Positions 59,498-64,000 of a stretch of 64,000 nt of DNA are shown here, in pieces. A model generated the notes under the pieces. The model made no database searches. It saw nothing but the letters and a program-made list of their open reading frames with translations, and was not told the origin of the DNA. The stretch is from Paramagnetospirillum magneticum AMB-1 (GTDB taxonomy: Bacteria; Pseudomonadota; Alphaproteobacteria; Rhodospirillales; Magnetospirillaceae), in NCBI RefSeq assembly GCF_000009985.1, contig NC_007626.1:2356105-2420104 (forward strand), in the 5' to 3' direction. Each line of letters begins with the position of its first letter. Within the stretch, counting starts at the first letter, position 1. A program made the position numbers and the translations under genes.

Positions 59498-61075
59498 ATG
59501 GCGCGGGCGACCATCGTGATCACAGGGGCGGCGACTCTGTGCCTGCAACTGATCGCGTCCCGGGTGATGACGCCATTCTTCGGGGTCAGCCTGCTGATCT
59601 GGACCGGCATTCTGTCGGTGACCCTGCTCTGTCTGGCGCTGGGCTATTTCTACGGCGGCGTCTTTTGCCGGGGGCGGTCGGCGCAATCCCTCCGCGCCGC
59701 CTATTATCTCAGCCCGGCGCTGTCCGGCCTCTGGCTGGTGGCCGCCGTCCTGCTCTATCCCGTCTGCCTGGGGCCGCTGGCCTCGCTCAGCCTGGTGGGG
59801 GGCGCCTTTCTCGCCTCGCTGCTGATCCTTGCCGTGCCCCTGATCCTGCTGTCGGCGCTGAATCCGCTGCTGGTGGCCCTCGAACGCCCCCAGCATGGCG
59901 AGGCCGATGCCGGCGCCGGCTGGGTATTCTTCATCAGCACCATGGGCTCGGTGGCTGGCGTGCTGGTGGCGGCCTTCGCCATGATTCCCCATCTCAGCGG
60001 GCGGCATTCCATCCTGGTCATTGCCGGCACGCTGAGCCTGCTGGCCGCCTTGGGAGGGCGGCGGGGGCCGGTGCTGGTCCTGGGGCTGGCCGGGCTGGTC
60101 GCCGCCCTGGTCCTGGGCGTGGCCGATCCCGCCGGGCGTGATGGCCGCATGGTCCGTGACGGCGCCGATCGTCCCTGGATCACCCTGGCGGCCTATCCCT
60201 CGGCCTTCGGGGTGCTGAAGGTGGTCGATGTGGGGCAGGGGGACGGGTCCTGGCGGATGCTGCTCAACGACGGGCTGGCCCAGAACGGCTTCGACGCCCA
60301 GGGGCGTTCGGCCCTGCAATTCACCCATTTCCTCGAAGCCGGGGCAGTCCATCTGGTGCCCAGGCCGCGCAAGGTCCTGGTTCTCGGGCTGGGCGCCGGA
60401 GTGATCCCCGCCGCCTTCGAGGCCAGGGGCGCCCGGGTGGAGGTGGTGGAGATCAATCATCGCGCCTTCGAGGCGGCGCGCGACCATTTCGGCTATCGCC
60501 CAGGTCCTGCCACCACCCTGGTCTTCGCCGATGCCCGCACTCAGGTGCGCGGCTGCTCCGGCCATTACGACCTGGTCTTCGTCGACCTGTTTTCCGGCGA
60601 CGGCATGCCCGAGCATCTGATGACCCGTGAATTCTTTACCGATGTGCATTCCTGCCTGGCCGAGGGCGGCGTGGTAGCCATCAACAGCTTCCTCGACGCC
60701 GAGCATGCCGAGCCCAACCGGGCCATGCTCGCCACCCTGGTCCGGGTGTTCGGCCGGGTGGCCTTCGTCGAGCAGGCCCATCCGCCGTCGCGCCCCATCA
60801 CCAACGCCTTTCTGTTCGCCGCCCGCCGGCCGGGGGACCTCAACCGTCTCGCCGAAATGGCCGTCGAGGCGAGTGGGGCGCCGCCGGCCATGGCGGCGCA
60901 GATGCGGGAATCGCTGCGCTCGCTGCAACTGGTCGATGCCGCCTCGGCCCTGGTGGCGGGGGCGGGGGTGTTGACCGACGAGGACAATCCCCTGGCCGCC
61001 CTGGCCGCGCCGGCCCAGATGACCTTCCGCCGCCGGGCGGTGGCCACCATTCCCGACCCCATCCTGGTGGATTGA
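59498..61075 (+). CDS. Spermidine-synthase-like protein fused to membrane helices
   Basis: A 525-residue protein. The first 220 residues have seven or so membrane helices (for example LLIWTGILSVTLLCLALGYF, FISTMGSVAGVLVAAFAMIP), as in the fused spermidine synthase family. The rest is a Rossmann methyltransferase-like domain with VLVLGLGAGVIPAAFEARGA and VEVVEINHRAFEAARDHFGY, then YDLVFVDLFSGDGMPEHLMT. Aspartates of true spermidine synthases are partly replaced (DLFSGDG), so aminopropyl transfer is uncertain. Confidence 0.82.
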   Translation: MARATIVITGAATLCLQLIASRVMTPFFGVSLLIWTGILSVTLLCLALGYFYGGVFCRGRSAQSLRAAYYLSPALSGLWLVAAVLLYPVCLGPLASLSLVGGAFLASLLILAVPLILLSALNPLLVALERPQHGEADAGAGWVFFISTMGSVAGVLVAAFAMIPHLSGRHSILVIAGTLSLLAALGGRRGPVLVLGLAGLVAALVLGVADPAGRDGRMVRDGADRPWITLAAYPSAFGVLKVVDVGQGDGSWRMLLNDGLAQNGFDAQGRSALQFTHFLEAGAVHLVPRPRKVLVLGLGAGVIPAAFEARGARVEVVEINHRAFEAARDHFGYRPGPATTLVFADARTQVRGCSGHYDLVFVDLFSGDGMPEHLMTREFFTDVHSCLAEGGVVAINSFLDAEHAEPNRAMLATLVRVFGRVAFVEQAHPPSRPITNAFLFAARRPGDLNRLAEMAVEASGAPPAMAAQMRESLRSLQLVDAASALVAGAGVLTDEDNPLAALAAPAQMTFRRRAVATIPDPILVD

Positions 61076-61170
61076 CTTCCCGCCGAGGATGGGGGGGAGG
61101 CTTGACCAAAAGCAAGTTCATCCCCACCGTCGGCATGGTCTACTCCGGGCAATCTTTTGGAAGGGAAACC

Positions 61171-61752
61171 ATGTCCGACCGCATTCTCATTCTGGTGGCC
61201 CTGTCACTGATCATCGCCATGGTGGCTGGTACGGCGATCCAGATCCGCAAGCCGCAGCCCACTCCCATCCTGGTGAAGGAATCCATGCGGCGGCCGGACT
61301 ACGCCATCCCGCTGGACAACCCCATGACCACCGACATGGCCGGCGTGACCGTGCCGTTCCTGTCGCGGATCACCAAGCCCACCGTGGTCAACTTCTGGGC
61401 CACCTGGTGCATTCCCTGCGTGCGCGAGCTGCCGCTGTTCGCCAAGTTCAAGCCCATTGCCGAGGCGGCGGGCATCCAGGTGCTGACCGTCAATGTCGAC
61501 AAGGAAGGCGCTCCGGTGGCCAAGAAGTTCCTGGAGGAGCGGGGCATCGCCGACATGCCGATGATTCTCGATCCCGACGGTTCGGTGTCCAAGGTGCTGA
61601 AGGTGCGCGGCATGCCCACCGCCCTGCTGGTCAATGCCAAGGGCGAGGAAACCGCCCGCATGGAGGGCGAGGCCGATTGGGCGGGGCCGGGCGTCATCGA
61701 CGTGGTCCGCGAGCTGCTGGCCCTGCCGTCGCATCCCGTGATGGCCAAGTAG
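61171..61752 (+). CDS. TlpA-like membrane-anchored thioredoxin
   Basis: A 193-residue protein with an N-terminal membrane anchor (ILILVALSLIIAMVAGTAIQ) and a thioredoxin fold: VVNFWATWCIPCVRELPLFA (active site CIPC) and the cis-proline in VRGMPTALLV. TlpA-type proteins reduce disulfides in the periplasm, often for cytochrome c or oxidase copper-site maturation. The ATG at 61171 has GGAAGGG upstream. It precedes ctaA and the oxidase genes, which supports a role in oxidase assembly. Confidence 0.9.
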   Translation: MSDRILILVALSLIIAMVAGTAIQIRKPQPTPILVKESMRRPDYAIPLDNPMTTDMAGVTVPFLSRITKPTVVNFWATWCIPCVRELPLFAKFKPIAEAAGIQVLTVNVDKEGAPVAKKFLEERGIADMPMILDPDGSVSKVLKVRGMPTALLVNAKGEETARMEGEADWAGPGVIDVVRELLALPSHPVMAK

Positions 61753-61771
61753 CATCCAAGGAGGGGGGAAG

Positions 61772-62836
61772 ATGACCACCATGTCGCGATCCTTTGGCCG
61801 CTCGGACCTCGCCAACGGGGCTCATCGCGACGTGGCCGTCTGGCTGCTGGCCTGCTGCTTCATGGTGGCGGTGATGGTGCTGCTGGGCGGCTTGACCCGC
61901 CTTACCCATTCCGGCCTGTCCATGGTGGAGTGGGAGCCCATCCGCGGCATCATCCCGCCCCTCAACGACACCGACTGGCAGCTGTTCTTCGAGAAGTACA
62001 AGCAGACCCCCGAATACATCAAGGTCAATGCCGGCATGAGTCTGGCCGAGTTCAAGGGGATCTTCTGGCTGGAATACATCCACCGGGTGTGGGGCCGCCT
62101 GATCGGCGTGGTCTTCGGCCTGCCTTTCCTGTGGCTGGCCCTGTCGGGCCGCATCGGCCGGGCCATGGTTCCGCGGCTGGCCGGGGTGTTCCTGCTGGGC
62201 GCCGCCCAGGGCGGCATGGGCTGGTTCATGGTCAAAAGTGGGCTGGTGGACAACCCCGCCGTGTCCCATTATCGCCTGACCGCCCATCTGGCCCTGGCGT
62301 TCCTGATCCATGGCTGGATGTTCTGGCTGGCGCTGGACATCCTGGCCGACCACCGTTCCACCCGCCGCCGTGCCCATGGCGACGTCGGCGCCGTCCGGTC
62401 GTGGATGCTGGGCCTGACCGGGCTGGTCATCGTCACCTTGCTGTTCGGCGGGCTGGTGGCCGGGCTCAAGGCGGGGCTGATCTACAATACCTGGCCGCTG
62501 ATGGATGGCGCGATCGTTCCCAAGGACCTGTTCCCCGAGGGGTTCCATTCGCTGTTCGAAGACATCAAGACCGTTCAGTTCGGACACCGCACCCTGGCCG
62601 AGATCACCATCGTGGTGGCCCTGGTCGGCTGGTTCCGCACTCGCGCCCGCCTGGGAACCCAGACTCCCGCCGCCATTCACGCGGTGGGGCTGATGGCCCT
62701 GCTCCAGGTCGGGCTCGGCATCGGCACCCTGGTCATGGTGGTGCCCGTATGGCTGGCCTCGGCCCATCAGATGGGCGCCATGGCGCTGCTGACCCTGTGC
62801 CTTTGGGCCCTGCACGATCTCGGGCGCCGTATCTGA
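61772..62836 (+). CDS. ctaA: Heme A synthase
   Basis: A 354-residue protein of the CtaA/COX15 type: LLGGLTRLTHSGLSMVEWEP at the N-terminus, EYIHRVWGRLIGVVFGLPF with a heme-ligand histidine, LVDNPAVSHYRLTAHLALAF, and QFGHRTLAEITI, VWLASAHQMGAMALL. It has eight membrane helices. It oxidises the methyl group of heme O to make heme A for the terminal oxidase. AAGGAGGGGGG precedes the ATG. Confidence 0.97.
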   Translation: MTTMSRSFGRSDLANGAHRDVAVWLLACCFMVAVMVLLGGLTRLTHSGLSMVEWEPIRGIIPPLNDTDWQLFFEKYKQTPEYIKVNAGMSLAEFKGIFWLEYIHRVWGRLIGVVFGLPFLWLALSGRIGRAMVPRLAGVFLLGAAQGGMGWFMVKSGLVDNPAVSHYRLTAHLALAFLIHGWMFWLALDILADHRSTRRRAHGDVGAVRSWMLGLTGLVIVTLLFGGLVAGLKAGLIYNTWPLMDGAIVPKDLFPEGFHSLFEDIKTVQFGHRTLAEITIVVALVGWFRTRARLGTQTPAAIHAVGLMALLQVGLGIGTLVMVVPVWLASAHQMGAMALLTLCLWALHDLGRRI

Positions 62837-62998
62837 TCCGGCTCGCCCGGGCTCGAATCCTCCCGTGAAAAATGTAGCCATTTGAAGCGATTGAGTCGCC
62901 CCGACTTTACCAAAGTCACGGAGATGAACTTTCGGTAATGAGACCGTCATGGTCCGGTCGTCCGGAGTTATTTCGGAAATGCCAAGGGAGTTCGATCG

Positions 62999-63160
62999 AT
63001 GTCCAATTCAATCGAAGGTAAGGAGGAGGAGCAGATTCCGGTGATGCAGCGCATCCTGGACAATCCGTTCCTGCTTCTCTTTATCGGTGTGGTAGTGCCG
63101 ACGGTTTCCTACACGATCTGGGGGATCATGGAAGTCGCCCAGCTGCCGATAGCCAAGTAA
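62999..63160 (+). CDS. Small oxidase subunit-like membrane protein, 53 aa
   Basis: An ATG at 62999 with GGGAG about nine bases upstream starts a 53-residue protein with a charged N-terminus (MSNSIEGKEEEQIPVMQRIL) and one membrane helix (PFLLLFIGVVVPTVSYTIWG). It lies 14 bases before the CuA subunit gene. The position and single helix match subunit IIa (CbaD) of ba3-type cytochrome c oxidases, though it is longer than the 34-residue Thermus protein. The identity is inferred from context. Confidence 0.6.
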   Translation: MSNSIEGKEEEQIPVMQRILDNPFLLLFIGVVVPTVSYTIWGIMEVAQLPIAK

Positions 63161-63174
63161 GGGAGGGATAATAC

Positions 63175-63720
63175 ATGTCGATTACTCCTCCAGAACAAAA
63201 AGTCTGGTTCAACGAGCCCGTTGAGAAGACCGAGGTCATCTGGGTGATCATCGCCCTGACCTGGGCGCTCATCATGTTCGCCATGATGCCGCTGTGGCAC
63301 CTCAAGGGTACCCAGAACATGTCCAACGAAGCCTATCGCATCCAGCCGGATGTGTATCAGGCCCGCGTGGACGCGTTCGTCGAGAAGTTCAAGGTTGGCG
63401 AAGAAGGTCACGCCAAGACCCCGGTGGTTCGTCCCCCGGCCGGTTCCGACGTGTACATGATGGCCCGCCTTTGGGAATGGTATCCGGTTCTCGAGCTCGA
63501 AAAGGGCAAGAGCTACCGCCTGCACCTGTCGTCGCTGGACTGGCAGCATGGTTTCTCCGTGCAGCCCGCCAACATCAACCTGCAGGTCCATCCCGGCATC
63601 GACGAGGTGGTGACCATCACCCCGACCGATAGCGGCGATTTCGGCATCATCTGCAACGAATATTGCGGTATCGGCCACCACACCATGCTCGGAAAAATCC
63701 GAGTCGTGGCTGGCAAGTAA
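63175..63720 (+). CDS. Cytochrome c oxidase subunit II (CuA), ba3-like
   Basis: A 181-residue protein with a single membrane helix (TEVIWVIIALTWALIMFAMM) and a CuA cupredoxin domain: HLSSLDWQHGFSVQPANINL with a histidine ligand and CNEYCGIGHHTMLGKI with C-x3-C-x3-H-x2-M. One helix instead of two fits B-family (ba3-type) oxidases. AGGGAGGG lies eight bases before the ATG. It passes electrons from cytochrome c to subunit I. Confidence 0.92.
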   Translation: MSITPPEQKVWFNEPVEKTEVIWVIIALTWALIMFAMMPLWHLKGTQNMSNEAYRIQPDVYQARVDAFVEKFKVGEEGHAKTPVVRPPAGSDVYMMARLWEWYPVLELEKGKSYRLHLSSLDWQHGFSVQPANINLQVHPGIDEVVTITPTDSGDFGIICNEYCGIGHHTMLGKIRVVAGK

Positions 63721-63736
63721 TCGAGGGGGAGCGCAA

Positions 63737-64000
63737 ATGGTTGCCAAGCCCGTATTTCGAACCTGCGGCTTCACGGGTCTAAAGATCCATGATGAAGCAG
63801 AGAAGCTGATCAAGATCAACGCGGTCACCGCCATCGTGGTGCTGGCCCTCGGCGGTCTGTTCGGCCTGCTCGTGGCTCTGACCCGTTGGCCGACCGTGCA
63901 CTTGCTGCCGGCCGACCTGTTCTACCTGGCGCTGACCGCGCACGGTATCGACATCCTGATCGTCTGGTGCATCTTCTTCGAAGTTGCCCTGATGTATTTC
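63737..64000 (+). CDS. Cytochrome c oxidase subunit I, B-family (ba3-like), 3' end cut by window
   Basis: The first 88 residues are visible: MVAKPVFRTCGFTGLKIHDE, a first helix (AVTAIVVLALGGLFGLLVAL), and FYLALTAHGIDILIVWCIFF, where the histidine is the expected ligand of low-spin heme b in helix II (compare LTLHGVLN in ba3 oxidases). The gene runs beyond the window. AGGGGGAG lies seven bases upstream. It follows CuA subunit II by 16 bases. Confidence 0.85.
   Translation, partial: MVAKPVFRTCGFTGLKIHDEAEKLIKINAVTAIVVLALGGLFGLLVALTRWPTVHLLPADLFYLALTAHGIDILIVWCIFFEVALMYF

Overview
The window looks like a high-GC alphaproteobacterial chromosome, most like the Rhodospirillales and in particular a Magnetospirillum-type genome. 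The grounds are gene content and style: many PAS, hemerythrin and GGDEF signalling proteins, a MucR/Ros regulator, an RcdA-family protein, a FCSD-type flavoprotein and cysNC sulfate assimilation. This is an inference from family knowledge; no 16S gene or magnetosome gene is present.

Layout. (1) Bases 1-5.8 kb are core chromosome: a 5'-truncated flavocytochrome-c sulfide dehydrogenase-like flavoprotein, a 57-aa protein, a DksA/TraR-type zinc-finger protein, a membrane-anchored PilS-like protein, tRNA-Val(GAC), an N-formylglutamate amidohydrolase overlapping an acetyltransferase, and a sensor kinase. (2) Bases 5,823-39,292 are an integrated genomic island of about 33.4 kb. It is bounded by a perfect 39-bp direct repeat that contains a terminator hairpin, has a tyrosine integrase just inside the left end, and carries short G-rich repeats inside both ends. 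(3) Bases 39.3-64 kb return to GC-rich core genes: a lytic transglycosylase, DedA, purE-purK, two-component genes, cell-wall enzymes, a rhodanese, the cysI-cysH-cysD-cysNC operon, a binding protein plus kinase pair, hsp20, a spermidine-synthase-like protein, a TlpA-like thioredoxin, ctaA, and the start of a ba3-like (B-family) cytochrome oxidase operon running off the window.

The island has two halves. The left half (5.9-27 kb) holds DNA-level regulators (integrase, XRE, MucR, HU, a D12-class adenine methylase, an RcdA-like protein, an FNR-like regulator), three sensory proteins (a PAS kinase, a PAS-PAS-GGDEF-hemerythrin protein, a periplasmic c-heme kinase), a CheY-like receiver, a frameshifted second recombinase, a tyrosine phosphatase and many small unknown genes. 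The right half (27.3-37.8 kb) is a one-directional minus-strand cluster of signalling genes: a hemerythrin-NIT-chemoreceptor fusion split by a 939-bp IS5-family element, a small protein, a PAS-GGDEF-EAL protein, an Aer-like PAS protein next to a soluble-sensor chemoreceptor, and two proteins that combine hemerythrin and receiver-like domains. Four hemerythrin domains with complete ligand sets, an FNR-like regulator, a c-type heme sensor and an Aer-type PAS domain point to oxygen or redox sensing as the island's theme, coupled to chemotaxis and cyclic-di-GMP.

The most notable observation is the attachment site. On the minus strand the 39-bp repeat reads as the 3' part and terminator of a candidate small RNA of about 90 nt whose promoter lies in the right flank, so the integrase appears to target a small-RNA gene and to restore its 3' end on insertion.
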